From: Branchinecta lynchi
Lineage: Eukaryota > Arthropoda > Branchiopoda > Anostraca > Branchinectidae
Direction of reading: 5' to 3'
Assembly: GCA_023053575.1 (NCBI GenBank)
Contig: JAKZAP010000018.1
Location: forward strand, 11,222,001 to 11,286,000
DNA: 64,000 nucleotides
This document shows, piece by piece, positions 1 to 11,929 of this stretch. Position numbers and translations under genes: made by a program. The notes beneath the pieces are model-generated. The model was not told the DNA's origin and did not search any database. It was given only the letters and a program-made list of their open reading frames with translations. Each line of letters opens with the position of its first letter. Within the stretch, counting starts at the first letter, position 1.

Positions 1-979
1 TTTTTCGACCTAGATTGGTGGAAAGTCGGCAAATAAAGTCTAATCGTACGGTTTTGCTAACGGATAGTTTGGATAGCAATTTTGTTGAAATCTGGATTTC
101 ATGGATGATGTAGACATGTAGGTTGGCCATTTATTCTGACAATCATCGACCATGTCGTAATTCCTTTTGTTTTCCTTTTAGATGGCCGTAGATGCACACT
201 TATAGACTCAGTAAAATAAATACAGTTGATATTAACTAAAGAAAAATGTGTTAGTGGGCGATCGATTAAATAAAAAGGTCTCAAGAAAAAGAGTGAGTAA
301 ACAATTTGTTACAAACACTCGGTTTGATAACTTATAAACTCAGTTGATTATTCTTATATAACGATCGTGTTTACGCCAACAACAACAAAAAATGCTTCCT
401 TGGAGTTGGTTTGATTTTTTCACGGTTTTTAGGGATGTAAATTTGCCAATTGAATTTATGGAATAAGAGTGGTTCCCATTGGTAAAAGGAATGATTCACC
501 TGCCTTGGCACATTTTGTAGAGCCCAAGCCAAATATCTTTCTCATATTTCCTCTTCAGAAAATATGTCCTGGAACCAATAATCTCTCCCATCTCCTACTG
601 GCTAGCTTGGAATCGTCTTAGGAATTCATAAAAAGGTCTCCAGCCAATGGGGAACGACGTCTTGGAGGATCTGACGTCTTGGATCGATTTGAAGGCACTC
701 CCGACGTAATTGCTTGGTTCCATTTCCTGTGGAAGGAGCTCGCTTAGAAATCCAAAAATGATGATATCTTTAATTATGTGCTGCGGTTCCAGATTGGAAA
801 GCTCGTTAAGTCGAGTTTCTAATTCTAAACCTGTCGAATTCAGTGACGTAGGATTTGGGACTGTTATTAAAAGGGTTAGGCAACTCGGAGAGGTAGATGG
901 GATTTAAAGAGGCTAGATGAATCCGGAGTTTCTGATTCTTTGACGATTCAAATTCCTTCTATAAGGGTGGAAGGCATTA

Positions 980-1160
980 CGAAAGAAAAGAAAACACGAC
1001 ATTTTCGGGTTTTTCTTGATCAGCCGATTTTGTAATTGGTGCAAACGAAATATCTGAAATTATAGTTACCCCACACATTCACACATATCAGGGGTAATTA
1101 GCTGAGAGGGGTAATTAGCTGATCAAGAAAAAACCTCGAAAATCTCGTTTTCTTTTTCGA
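980..1160. repeat. Family K inverted-repeat element
   Basis: The two ends are about 43-bp imperfect inverted repeats: GAAAAGAAAACACGACATTT...TTTTTCTTGATCAGC on the left is mirrored by GCTGATCAAGAAAAAACCTCG...GTTTTCTTTTTC on the right. The middle holds GGGGTAATTAGCTGA twice. A related half copy lies at 47962-48090. No coding capacity. It looks like a MITE, but I see no clear target duplication, so the superfamily is open. Confidence 0.6.
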
Positions 1161-1484
1161 AGCCATCACACAGTTCGTTTGCATATTTCTTTGTGCTCCA
1201 TAGAGAAACGTCTTCTTCCTAGCGTCAGAGCGAAACAAGCTTCCAAAGTACAGTAGATGTATGCTTATGTGAACATTCGTTGACTTTGGACTTTGACTTT
1301 GGACTTTTTTGTACAGAGTAGCACGGCCTATATCTGTTATTCGTGAAAGGCGAGATCGGGCGAGATTGCTTTAAGCGCAGCCTTAATGTAGCTCAGCAGA
1401 TGCTTTACTCAGTAACTGTCAGTGTGTGTGTTGTTTTTCTTTGTAAGTGTGTAAGTGTGTTTGTAAGTATCTTTGTTCTTTTTT

Positions 1485-2682
1485 GATCCCAAAACGTAAG
1501 TGGAGGGATACCTATGACATCGCAAAAGTTGTCCGTCCGTCCGTCTGTCCGTCCGTCCGTCTGTAAGCACGATAACTCTCGAAGGGAATGAGATATTTTG
1601 ATGAAACTTGGTATGAGGATTGTTTGGTCAAGGGTAAGGTCGAGTTCTTAGATGGGCTCTGTAACCCTATGTTTGGGGGTGGGGGAGGGGGTTCAATTTA
1701 AGGGACAAACAAAATATTTTTAAACAGTTAATATGATAGTCGATTATGGGGTAAGAAGACATGCTGAGCACGATGGTGACAATCATTCTCTCGCCGGACA
1801 AGTAGTTCATCCGGAATCCGGCAAAAACCGGAAAGTTTGTTAAAAGTAAAAGTTTCATTTGAAGTTGATTAAATGTTTGATTTAGTGGTAAAAAAAATGC
1901 TGAGAACGATGGTGAAAACCATTTTCTCGCTGGACAAGTAGCTCGTCCGGAATCCGGCAAAAACCGGAAAGTTGGTTAAAAGTAAAAGTTTCAATTTGAA
2001 GTTTATTAAATATTTGATTTAGGGGTAAGAAGACATGCTGAGCATGATTGTGAAAATCATTTTGTCGCCGGACAAGCAGTTCGTCCGGAATCCTGCCAAA
2101 ACCGGAAAGTTGGTTAAAAGTAACATTGTCATTTGAAGTTGATTAAATGTTTGATTTATGGGTAAGAAGACATGCTGAACCCGATGGTGAAAACCATTTT
2201 CTCGCCGGACAACTAGTTCGCCTGTAATCCGGCCAAAACCGGAAAATATGTTAAAAATAAAAGCTTCATCTGAAGTTGATTAGATGATATATTTAGGGGT
2301 AAGGAGAGACGCTGAGTCTGTATATAATGATCATTTTTACCCGGACATATAATTAGTCCAGAATCCGGTTGTACCCGCATTTTTTTTAAGTCAAAATTTT
2401 ATTTAAAGTTGATTAGATTTCTTTATAGGGATAAGGAGATACGCCGGCTCCGTTTCTGAATTTTTCTTTTTTTGCTGGACTAGTAGTTCGCTCGGAATTC
2501 GGGCGAAACCGCAAATTTGGCAGTAGTAAAGCAGGAAGTTTTGGTCAATATCATCAAAATAGATATGCTTATAGAGGTATAGATAGGTAGATAGAATATC
2601 TGAACTCGGTCTTCTCTGATGATTAGCCTGGCGAAGACAAGACCGAATTGTCTGGATCAAATCTTAGATTTTTGGGATCCCA
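1485..2682 (+). repeat. Family B element with internal ~135-bp tandem repeat, copy 1
   Basis: The element is bounded by GATCCCAAAA on the left and TTTTGGGATCCC on the right. After a run of CCGT/CTGT units (1539-1563) and a segment carrying TTTTGATGAAACTTGG come about six diverged units of 135-140 bp. Each unit contains GACATGCTGAGCACGATGG, GCCGGACAAGTAGTTCGTCC, GGAATCCGGCAAAAACCGG and GAAGTTGATTAAATG. Near-complete copies lie at 4279-5226 (reverse) and 29978-31107. ORFs inside are short and not conserved between copies, so this is a non-coding repeat. Confidence 0.8.
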
Positions 2683-3000
2683 TCGACACCTTTAGTCTTG
2701 TTCTTCTTCTTTTTTTAATTACTCCGTCTTTTTGTACGTGTGTGCGTTATGATCGGCAATAAATCTATTATTATTATTACTTTGCCATTTTCATGCACTT
2801 GCTGTGACTAAAGTCAACTATGAGTAAGCCAAATTAGGTAATAAAGGGCCTCTGAAAACACCTGAATAGGTATTTTGCATCTTCACTCTCCTATTCAGCC
2901 CAAAACTGCACTGTTCACATTTAAGTAACTGTTCAAATTAACATACATCTACTATATTTGACGGAAATAATGAACTGGAAAGTTCATTTTCCTGTTTTAG

Positions 3001-3121
3001 CGGCCTGAGCCTGAAGAGGACCCTTGTCAAGAAGGGCCGAAATACAGCTCTAATAAAATGTAGCTGACGTATCCGTTTTGCACCGTCAAATATGATTCGC
3101 AGTCAGCTTGGGCTGAAGGAC
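3001..3121 (+). repeat. Family L arm (GCCTGAAGAGGACCC...GGGCCGAAA)
   Basis: A single arm of foldback family L. It carries the hairpin GAGGACCCTTGTCAAGAAGG followed by GCCGAAATACAGCTC, then TAATAAAATGTAGCTGAC, CCGTTTTGCACCGTCAAATA and GATTCGCAGTCAGCTTGGGC. The same order recurs at 12.8, 28.7, 29.1, 29.3, 51.8 and 60.8 kb. Not coding. Confidence 0.75.
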
Positions 3122-3149
3122 TATCTATACCTCTATTATATCTACTATA

Positions 3150-3316
3150 CACTGTAAAAACAAGTCGTGCAGTATTTGCTACTGGGATTAATCTTATCTC
3201 TACTGAGATAAGATCATCTCTAATTCGGATTAATCTTATCCCACTAGATATAAGATTAATCCCAGTAGCAAATACTGCAGCTAACTTCAATCCTTACTCG
3301 GAGAAACTTTTTACAG
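3150..3316. repeat. Family H MITE, copy 1 (CACTGTAAAAA ends)
   Basis: A 167-bp element that is nearly one long inverted repeat. CACTGTAAAAA at the left matches TTTTTACAGTT at the right. Inside, GCAGTATTTGCTACTGGGAT is mirrored by ATCCCAGTAGCAAATACTGC, and GATAAGAT segments form the centre. TA dinucleotides lie at or near the ends. The better preserved copy is at 20462-20632. A Tc1/mariner-type MITE is the likeliest reading. Confidence 0.7.
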
Positions 3317-3344
3317 TTTTACTCTATAGTGTTATGCAAATCCG

Positions 3345-4278
3345 CCCGAATTAATGAGAAGCGTTATTTTATTTATATATTTGATTAAAAAAAGTGGCCT
3401 CAACAGGGTTCTCCATATTATAGAAACAACTAAATACAAAAACCAAAACGAAAAGGACTTCTCCAACAAAAAAATCCACATAAGCGTCTATCAAGATCGG
3501 TCGAACCCACAATACAGTACTTCCCCAAACCGCGCCACACAGACAGAGACAGCACGCGTTTGAGACAAAAGACGCACACGCGTTTGAGACAATAGTGGGT
3601 GAACTATGCTCTTAAATTTGTTAATTGCGGTTGACGTTAATTTGCAACTTAAAGCACTTCAAACATTTTTACTGCGTTAAACGGAGAAGTAAGCTGAGAT
3701 GTGTTATGGAAAAAAAAGAACTCAGTGAAAAATTTACTCCCTTAAAAGCTGATTCACTTTCATAAAAGAATTATCTCGTAAACGTATTTAGTATTACAAA
3801 AAGTTAAAAAGATACCAATCAGAACCATTCACCACTATCTATGTTGTTGTTTGACGCCCAACCCCGTTTACTGATCTTTACGTTTTTTCAACCAGATAAA
3901 AGTACCATTTTATTTTAAGCCGATCGGAACTAGTTATTCCTCGATTCGTCCAGTCCAAGGTGAGCGTGCTGGCGGATAACGCTAAAACCGTGAAGACGGC
4001 TCATTTTTGTAGTTTCGGCCTGATGGAGACTTTCACGAACGGCCATAATACCGCTGGACTACAAATCCCATAGTTCAGAGCCCTCAAACAAGTTCCAAAG
4101 AAAGTTAGTTTTTGTAACGGAATTAGTACTTTAAATTTATGGAGTTGGTTTCTTGTCCTTTTTTCTACAATCATGTATTTGGCTTGACTGTGAGATGAAT
4201 GACTAAAGATATTTTATAATTCAAAGGATAAATACGACTGAGACCGAGTCCACCAGACAAGCTTACCGAATAAAAAAG
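3345..4278. other. Unassigned non-coding DNA
   Basis: I find no gene here. The only local structure is a short direct repeat, CACGCGTTTGAGACAA, at about 3553 and 3579. Everything else looks like single-copy AT-rich DNA without a repeat match elsewhere in the window. Confidence 0.5.
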
Positions 4279-5226
4279 GATACTATCCCAAAAGGTCAAC
4301 ATTTGATCCAGACAATTTGTCTTGTCTTCGCCAGGCTCCTTGAACATCTTTACTATTACATTGTAGAAGCAGATTAAGGCCAAACAGGTAATCATATGAG
4401 AAAACCAAGTTCAGATATGGATTCAGCATGTGTGTTTACCCCTATAAGTCATATGTATTTTGACGAAACAGATCGAAACTTCCAGCCTTACCTTCTGCCA
4501 ATTTTCCAGTTTCGGTGAAATTCCGTAACTACTTGTCCGGCGAAAAAATAAAGCTCAAAAACGAATTCAGCGTATCTCATTACTCCTATATCCAACATAT
4601 AATCAACTTCAAATAAAAATTTAACTTATAACAAATTTTCCTGTTTTACCCGGATTACGGGTGAAGTATATGTCCGGGTAAAAATTCATTGTCATATACG
4701 GATTCAGCATCTCTTCTTACCCCTAAATCGGAGATCTAATCAACTACAAATACAACTTATGCCGTTAACATAATTTTCCGGTTTTGGCCGGATTCCGGGT
4801 GAACTACTGTCCGGGTAGAAAATGATTTTCACGCCAGTGTTCAGCATGTCTTCTTACCCCTAAATCAAACATCTAAAACTTTTACTTTTAAGAAACTTTC
4901 AGGTTTTGGCCGGATTCCGGGCGAACTACTTTTCCGGCGAGAAAATTGTTTTCATAATCGTGTTCAGCATGTCTTCTTCCCCGTTACTCCACTATCTGAT
5001 TAGCTGTTTAAAACTATATTTGTTGCCCCTATTTCAACCCCACCTCTAAGTCTAGGGCTACAGAGGACATCTAGGAACTCGACCTTTCCCCTGACCCAAA
5101 GGATCCTCACACCAAGTTTCATCAAAATATCTCATTCCCTTCGAGAAATTATCGTGCTTACAGACGGACAGATGGACAACTTTTGTGATGTCAGAGGTAT
5201 CCCTCCACTTACGTTCTGGGATCCCA
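4279..5226 (-). repeat. Family B element, copy 2 (reverse)
   Basis: Reverse-oriented copy of the element at 1485-2682. It carries the same diagnostic segments in antisense: TTTTGGCCGGATTCCGGG, CAGCATGTCTTCTTACCCCT and CAAGTTTCATCAAAATATCT near its 5' end. It is bounded by CTGGGATCCCAAAAA near 5226 and by ATCCCAAAAGGTCAAC at about 4285. It is shorter than copies 1 and 3 and more diverged at the distal end. ORFs here are chance frames through the repeat. Confidence 0.75.
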
Positions 5227-5745
5227 AAAACTAGATCTTGATATTTTGCCGCCAGCAGATGGAATGCAATGAAAATTGATTTAGGCACGTTTGGGCCATA
5301 CACAGTCTCAGACACACGGTACGAATAGCATGCACCACAATTCCAATTAAACTATAGTAACTATTACCATTAAGCAGGCTAAGCCGTGTTCAGGCCCATA
5401 GGCAAATACTACACAGCCAAAGTGTTGCTCCCGCAGCACATTTACGAGCCCCCTCAGAAATTATCTCCCACGACGGTTCTGATTTCCGAACAACAAATTT
5501 GTGTAAAGAATTATCAGTGTTTATTAGACAAAAAACAAACGTCAGGACTGTTGTGATCCGTTGCTGCAGGGCTTTTAAAAGGAGCGAGGCCCGTCGCTGA
5601 GCAAATTCGAATAGTTTTAAAGAAGGTTCAAGTTAATATTGAGAAGTTGGGCTGGTTCATTAATAATAATAATGTTTATTTGAGTCTTAATACGGTTTAT
5701 TTAATTTCCATTATCCTGCTTTCTTTCTGTTTTATGGCACATGCC
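5227..5745. other. Unassigned non-coding DNA
   Basis: No gene or recognised repeat family. The sequence contains an AATAATAATAATG microsatellite-like patch at about 5662 and otherwise ordinary base composition. Confidence 0.4.
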
Positions 5746-7610
5746 CTTCGGCCAAGTGCCATATAGCGATCGCAGTTTCTGTCCGTCCGTCGGTCTGTCG
5801 GTCGGTCCGGGTCTTGCTAGTGTGGGCACTTCCACATTAGCTAGGACGATGAAACTTGGCAGGCGTATCAGGGACCCCAAATTAATAAGTTGGAAATAGT
5901 TACTTTCCCGGTCCGAGCATCGTGCGGGAGTGGAGTGAGGGGGAACCCGGAATATTGAGGTATTTCGAACTTTTGAACGGGTGACCGTATCTTAATGAAA
6001 CTTAATATTTGGGAAGACCTCGTGTCGGGGGGGGGGGACCGGAAATCTTGGGAAACGCTTAGAATGGAGAGATCGGGATGAAACTTGGTCGAAAGAACAA
6101 GCACAAGTCCTAGACACATCATTGACGTAACCGGACCGGATTCGTGCACTGTGGAGGGAGTTGGGGGATTCTGGTGATCCAGCGAGTTCGGTACTTCCTG
6201 GTGTAATAGGATGATGAAACTCGGCAGGAATATGAGGGATCCGAATAGACCGACTTGAGAATAGTCGTTTGCACGATCCGAACATCGTGGGGGGATTTGA
6301 GGGATGGGGAGTCCGGAATCTAGTGGCAATTATAACTTTGGAACGGGCGATCAGATTTAAGTGGAAAGAGATATTGTCTCAGATGTTCCATGTCAAGTCC
6401 GGACCGGATCCGGTAATTGGGGGGTGGGGGTGGAAGGGGCACCGGAATTTTTGTGAAACGCTTTGTGTCGAGGGATTGGAGGGATCCGAATAGACCAACT
6501 TGAGAATAGTCGTTTGCACGTTCCCAATGTCTTGGGGGGAGTGGAGGGATGGGGAATCGGGAATCTTGTGGTATTTATAACTTTTGAACGGGCGATCGGA
6601 TTTGAATGAAACTTGGCAAGTGGAAAGAACTACTGCCTCAGATGTCCCATGTCGTCAGGACCGGATCCGATACTTGGGGGGGGGGGAGTTGGAAGGGGCA
6701 CCGGAATTTTTGTGAAACGCTTTGTGTCGAGGGATCGGGATGGAATTTGGTGGGAAAAACAAGCATAAGCATTAGATACGTTTTTGACAGAACCAGATCA
6801 TATCGAGGTTCTTTGGGGGGAGTTTTAGGGGTTTCCCGGAATTCCGGAGATCGCGACATCGGATACTTCCAGATGTGCTAAGGACGATAAAACTTGGCAG
6901 GCATATTAGTGGCCCGATCAAATAGTCTTAAGGACCCGATACAATGTCCTAGGAATACTTTCGTTCCTTGATATTTTAGGGGGAATTGAGCGAGGGGGAA
7001 TCCGGGAACTACTTACTTCCGTAGGTTGCGAAAAATGGTCCGATTCAGATAAAACTCTATGGGTGGTAAGAACTGATGACCTTGATATGCAAAGCATGTG
7101 TACGAAACCCACGCGGCCATGGTTGGGGGAGTTGGACTTTGTGACATCCACAGAAACGAAACGGATGAGCAGAATGGGATGCAAGTTGGACTGTACCAGG
7201 TTTATACGGCCTAGATTGTTATTTGGCGTCCGAACCGGATCCGACCAAGGTAGGAGGAGGATGAAGCGGGAATAGGAAATTCGCAGATATTCTCCGATTC
7301 GAGTGGACGGGAAAAGGAAATGTTAAAGATGCGAAGTCTATGTGTCCGAGTCGTATTCGGCCATAGTGGGGGGGGGGGGGGGGGTGAAGAGATAGTCTCG
7401 GAAATTTTGTGGATCGCATAGGGGTTATATGAGTGAAGTGATTTGAATGAAACTTGGAAAGTAGATAGGTCGTATGCCTTAGATGAGATATCTTAGGGTC
7501 GGAACCGGATCCGACCACGGTGGGAATGGGTATCGGAATTTCCGGAATAAATATCAGATTTGCTTTCTCGTTTCTCACCCCAACTACTCGTAACAAGTGC
7601 CATATGAGGT
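5746..7610 (+). repeat. Family M complex repeat array, copy 1
   Basis: The array opens with CCAAGTGCCATATAGCGATCGCAG and a CCGTCCGTCGGTCTGTCGG run. It continues as degenerate units containing ATGAAACTTGGCAGG, GGACCGGATCCG, long G runs (G17 at about 7368-7384), GGAATTCCGG and GAACAAGCA, and closes with AAGTGCCATATGAGG. Unit boundaries are blurred by divergence. Similar arrays lie at 42625-43760 and, reversed, at 54440-56010, with a fragment at 45158-45412. ORFs of up to 153 codons occur on both strands, but they are not shared between copies and run through simple repeats, so I do not call genes. Confidence 0.7.
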
Positions 7611-8310
7611 CGTAGCTCTTGTTTATAAGCGTGTTTGTTATTTATTTTCTGTTGATTTTTTATTTTTTTATTCATTGATTATGCGCTGATCAAGACGCGA
7701 TTCGAATTTCTTTATTCATGTTATTAAGTCTTTGATTCATGTGGGCCGAGAAGGTGGGAGACACCATCATTTCTCGACAGGCCGCATTTTTACGAACACA
7801 CTGTTACCTTCACGGTAGCCAACGTTAGCCACAAATTGCCTCGCAAATTGCTTGAACACAACTTACTCTTGAAAGCAAGGTCGCCATTGCTAATTAACTA
7901 TTCACTGATCTCCCGGCGGAGGTCTAAAAGGTTACTAAAACCTTCCAGAAGATCGAGTGGCGTTTAAGAGGCTTAAAACAACTAAATACGTCACCATTTG
8001 GACGTTAAGCATGTCGGAAGAAGAAATCATAGGCCAGTTTGACATTTTTTGGTCTCGGAAGCTGAATATTATTTAGCCCAATTTCAGAATCTTCAAGAAA
8101 TCACTATATCGAATTAGTATAATTTACGGTGTTTGTTTTTGTGACCTAGTTTACATCCTTCCTTCTTTGGATTTACGATAATCTATAAGAAAAAACAGAA
8201 AACAAAATACTCAAAGATATCTATAATGCAAATAACTAGTTTGATTTCTCTACACATTTTCCGTATGCCTGCTAAAATACAAACATTTTGTTAGATCCAT
8301 AGTCAAACTA
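7611..8310. other. Unassigned non-coding DNA
   Basis: No credible ORF, tRNA or match to the window's repeat families. AT-rich patches only. Confidence 0.4.
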
Positions 8311-8314
8311 TGAT

Positions 8315-8573
8315 CCCAGCCTGCCCTTGTCGGGCACTTCGGACCCGCGCCACTAGATGACCCAGCGGACGGATCAAGTCGTGGCTTCATCTTGGGTCTT
8401 GGGGACGTTGGGGATGTTAGACGTTATAAGTGCTAGAATGCTTATGCTCCTTTAAGCGTGTACAAGCTTAGCTTCCGCGGTCGCAGCATTATTCCTGTAT
8501 GTGTATTCTTTATTAATTTAATTTATATATCCATTATTATACCTTTAGTACTGAATAAAATGAAATGAAAAGT
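8315..8573 (+). mobile_element. Possible LINE 3' end fragment
   Basis: A GC-richer segment (CTTGTCGGGCACTTCGGACC and onward) passes into an AT-rich stretch and ends in GAATAAAATGAAATGAAA. That pattern of a short coding-like remnant, 3' UTR and simple tail is typical of 5'-truncated non-LTR retrotransposons. No reverse transcriptase motif survives, and no second copy is in the window, so this rests on layout only. Confidence 0.3.
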
Positions 8574-9070
8574 ATGGCCATGCACAAAACTGCAAAAACA
8601 GGAACTTACGCTGGATTGTGTCAGTAAACCTTATGACATGCCAAACATAATGCAGAGAGAGACGAATTTAAGATATAATGGGATTTACAAAAAAAATTCA
8701 ATATCATAGCAGACCTGGCACGTGAAAATCTATACAGATTTGTTTGTGGCAGGACTCAATAATTTAATCACTTAGCTTAATTATATTGGGAGCAAAAAAG
8801 AAAAGGGGAAAAAATAAATGTAATATTGTACATAAACAACTGCGTAAAGAAAAAAAATATTCAATGTTACAAATAAATACTATAGAGGACAATTAAACCT
8901 CGTGGCAATCGAGGTTAGGCTATAATATAAGAATCGACTTATACATATCCTATGAAAAGTAGGGCCATGCACAAAACTAGAAAAACAGGAATTTACTTCG
9001 GGTTGTATCAGTAAATATGACATCGTAAACATAATGGTTGTGCTATAGAATCGACTTACACATATCCTAC
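8568..9070 (+). repeat. Local direct duplication
   Basis: The block GTATGGCCATGCACAAAACT...CAGGAACTTACGCTGG...GTCAGTAAAC at 8572-8650 recurs, diverged, at 8955-9035 as GTAGGGCCATGCACAAAACT...CAGGAATTTACTTCGG...ATCAGTAAAT. AGAATCGACTTATACATATC at about 8930 recurs at about 9049. These are direct repeats about 380 bp and 120 bp apart. No coding potential seen. Confidence 0.6.
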
Positions 9071-11764
9071 ATAAAATATTCGGGAGTTTATATCAAATGC
9101 TCATACCAGTTTAAATTGTACAAAATTGGATTTGCAGACTCTGAGACGAGATTCGTCACCCTGCGCGCCAATCTTGGTCCTCGTCTTGGTCTGCTAGAAA
9201 TAGTTTAAGTCCCTATGGTTACGAAGCTTTCCTTTGATCAGCACAAAGAAGGGGACCCAAGGAATATTGAACACCTGTCGGCAGCTGGGCCCTAATTGGC
9301 CTGTTTCTAGACTTCCAGACCATCGTGTTTCCTTTGATTAAACTTAGCAAAAAAACGGGCTTCTTTAAAGTCATCTCAGGCTTTGTAGAGAAATACGAAA
9401 TCATTAGGTGAAAAAAGTTAAGGGCAGGTGCTATGGTAACTGCTGGCATTGGATCATCGACGGCAAAGAGAACATGAAGCAAATGACTATAGAAATCCCA
9501 TACATCGAGACCAGAGCAAAATAACACTAAGTGAACTCGAATAGCATGGACACTAGCTCCACTGCCGATATAGAACGTCCGTACTGAAACTCAATCAGTC
9601 TTTCACCAGCGTTGGCTCCGATAACTTCAAATCCTGAACATAGCAAAAAAATGGTACAGCCTCCGTTGTTTCCTTACTGTGTACAGGCCGCCCCTTTTCT
9701 TTACAAGAAATTTCTGAACCCGAAAGTTTGTCTCGCTTTAAATGTCACAAGCGTAGTGGGCGCTGGTGAGTATGGCCCGCTTGCAAAACATGGATAGCAT
9801 AGGTATTGGGGCTACTCCCTAGTTTTATTTTGCTCTGATCGAGACCAAGTTCTTTTATTTTAGTTGTGAATTATTTGTTTTTAATTTCGTTATTTTCTCT
9901 GTTGTAAAGTATTCAACTAGCCTATTTTAAATTGCATAGTAGTAGGCTAAACAGTGCGAGGGGTGCTTTAACACGTTTAGAATACACATTTTCTGTAACA
10001 GTAACATTTCTGTTATATGTCGAGATTACCTATACTTGTGTTAGATGGTATGAAACCCTGAAAGTTTTATCATTAACTAGCCTATGGTAGGCTATCGCTA
10101 ATTAGTAAACTCCTTGAGCCCAAACTGACTTTGAAACATGTATTCAAATAATACATAAAACGGATATGTCAGCTGCTAATTAGTTCCGCATCTTTCTTTC
10201 CGCACGCCCGGGACAAGGCCAGTTTTTGGTCAAAAGCTATCAGCCTTGAAGGAATGGCCGACGGCCAATCAAGCAAATCCCAAGCCCCGGCTCATTCAAT
10301 CACTGGGGCATCACATGTTTCCCACAATGGCCTTCGTCAAAAAGCTCTGCATGGGAGCGACAAGTCGGGCAAGTTTCCGTTCCGTCTTTCCCCGATTTCC
10401 GGCGGAGCGCACGCTATTTTAACGAGAACTATTTCGGAAAAAGAGTATTCGCTGAAGCGAGAAATTTCGAATGTGATATTAATGCATGCGGCATGCCAGT
10501 ACTTCCTTTTTCTGATCTTGCCATTCTGCTATTTCGTGGAGAGTGGGGCGGAGGTAAAATATCGCATGTGTACATGCACGCACGTTAGTTTTCTGCGCTT
10601 GTGTTCTTTGCGGATTTTTAAAACTCCTAAGACCCAAATTCAGGTTACTAATCCCTGAGCTTTCTAGATGCTAGTAAATCCTACTCAGTTTTTTAGAGGT
10701 TTTACGCTGAATCTGCGCTGGGTCGTCCGTTGGCGAAAAAGTGAAACACATGTTTCGTACAACATCACCATCATTCTGACCAAACTTTCTACACCAAGCA
10801 TTGCTAAACACAAAATGTCTGCGCAACTAACGAAATAAAGAAAAACATAGGGGTAAAAAAAAAACACCAGAGAACTGGACTGTTAGTTGATTATTATTGC
10901 TGGATCGCCGATTGATTATTATTATATTTTGTATTAGTGCTTCCGAACGATAGAGAATAATAGATCAAATAAGAAAAAACATAAAAAAAATCAGTTTGGT
11001 TTGTTCCAAATTAAAATAGAGATGTCACAGAAGCAAAATCACTTGTCAGCTCTGGCTATGCTTTGTTTCACCGTTTATATAGAATTTAGATGTATGTTTA
11101 CATTCTATATATTTATTTAACTCTCAAAACCAGTTAATATTTTCACTAAGCTTGAACTTGTATTCAACTCTAACTTTACGAAACTACTTAGAATCTGAAT
11201 ATTTACGTTACAACACCTATTTAAAAGCTTTATTTAATTTTCTGAAAGAATTTGGTAACGCTCGGAAAATTGTGACCTCCGTAGGAAAACAAAACATGGG
11301 AACGTGATATAGATGCGAAAGACACTCTTCTTACAAGATCACTATCATTCTGATCCAGCTTTATACACCAAGCATTACTAATCACAAAAGAAATGAGTAT
11401 GTACCAAATTTTAGGAAATAAATAAGGAACTAAAGAAAAATGTAGGGGTAAAAGGACAACTCAACAATATTTCTGGAATTGAATTTTTCGTGTTAATAAA
11501 TATTTGGGGTTTATTTTATAGTCAAGATGTACCATACAATAAGTTTAGTGGTTTGTTCCTATTAGTCTCATATGATCGTTTTTTTTACTTGGCTACCCAG
11601 AAATCAAATAGTGCAGTTTGCACAAAAAAAGATCGAATTTATCAATGTAAGGTATTTAGTAGAAGTAAATATAAAGAATAAACATTTTCTGAAAAGTAAA
11701 AAAATCGTTTATTAGAATAGAGGTGTAAGCCATTCTAAAGCTATGAAATATTAGAGTCAATGGG
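9071..11764. other. Unassigned region with small repeat fragments
   Basis: No confirmed gene. It holds a family C end fragment at about 9920-9982 (GTAGGCTAAACAGTGCGAGG followed by GGTGCTTTAA). It also holds a diverged direct repeat at 10740-10865 and 11325-11460, sharing CACCAAGCATT, CACAAAA, AAAGAAAAA and TAGGGGTAAAA. ORFs at 9219-9527 (-) and 10254-10658 (+) are the longest but carry no motif I recognise. Confidence 0.45.
10254..10658 (+). other. Uncharacterised ORF, 134 codons
   Basis: An open frame beginning MADGQSSKSQAPAHS, with a hydrophobic run near residues 82-94 (YFLFLILPFCYFV). I recognise no family. The first 60 codons are polar and serine-rich and the base composition is a little richer in GC than its surroundings, which is the only reason to list it. 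It has no splice signals or neighbours that support expression. A chance ORF is the more likely explanation. Confidence 0.12.
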
Positions 11765-11926
11765 CAAGGCCGTATCCAGGGGGGGGGTAGAGGGTTGACA
11801 CCCCCTCCCCCCGAAACATACAAAAATACTCATTTTTATAGGCTTTTCCCTCTGATCTGTGTCTTTTTTGTACTTTTTTAAAGCACCTCCCCCCCCCCCC
11901 GAAATAAATTCCTCGATAAGGGCCTG
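11765..11926 (+). mobile_element. Family A hAT-like MITE, copy A1
   Basis: Ends are CAAGGCCGTATCCAGG and CCTCGATAAGGGCCTG, flanked by TCAATGGG on the left and TCGATGGG on the right. These are 8-bp target duplications with one mismatch. Inside are a G run, a C run, the core CATACAAAAATACTC...TTTTATAGGCTTTTCCCTCT, and a second C run followed by CGAAATAAATTC. Proline- and glycine-rich ORFs over it are artefacts of the G/C tracts. Confidence 0.85.
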
Positions 11927-11929
11927 TCG

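Noticed and set aside
5868..7596. Several 70-153 codon ORFs in the family M array
   Set aside because: They overlap on both strands, follow repeat words and G runs, and are not preserved in the other family M copies.
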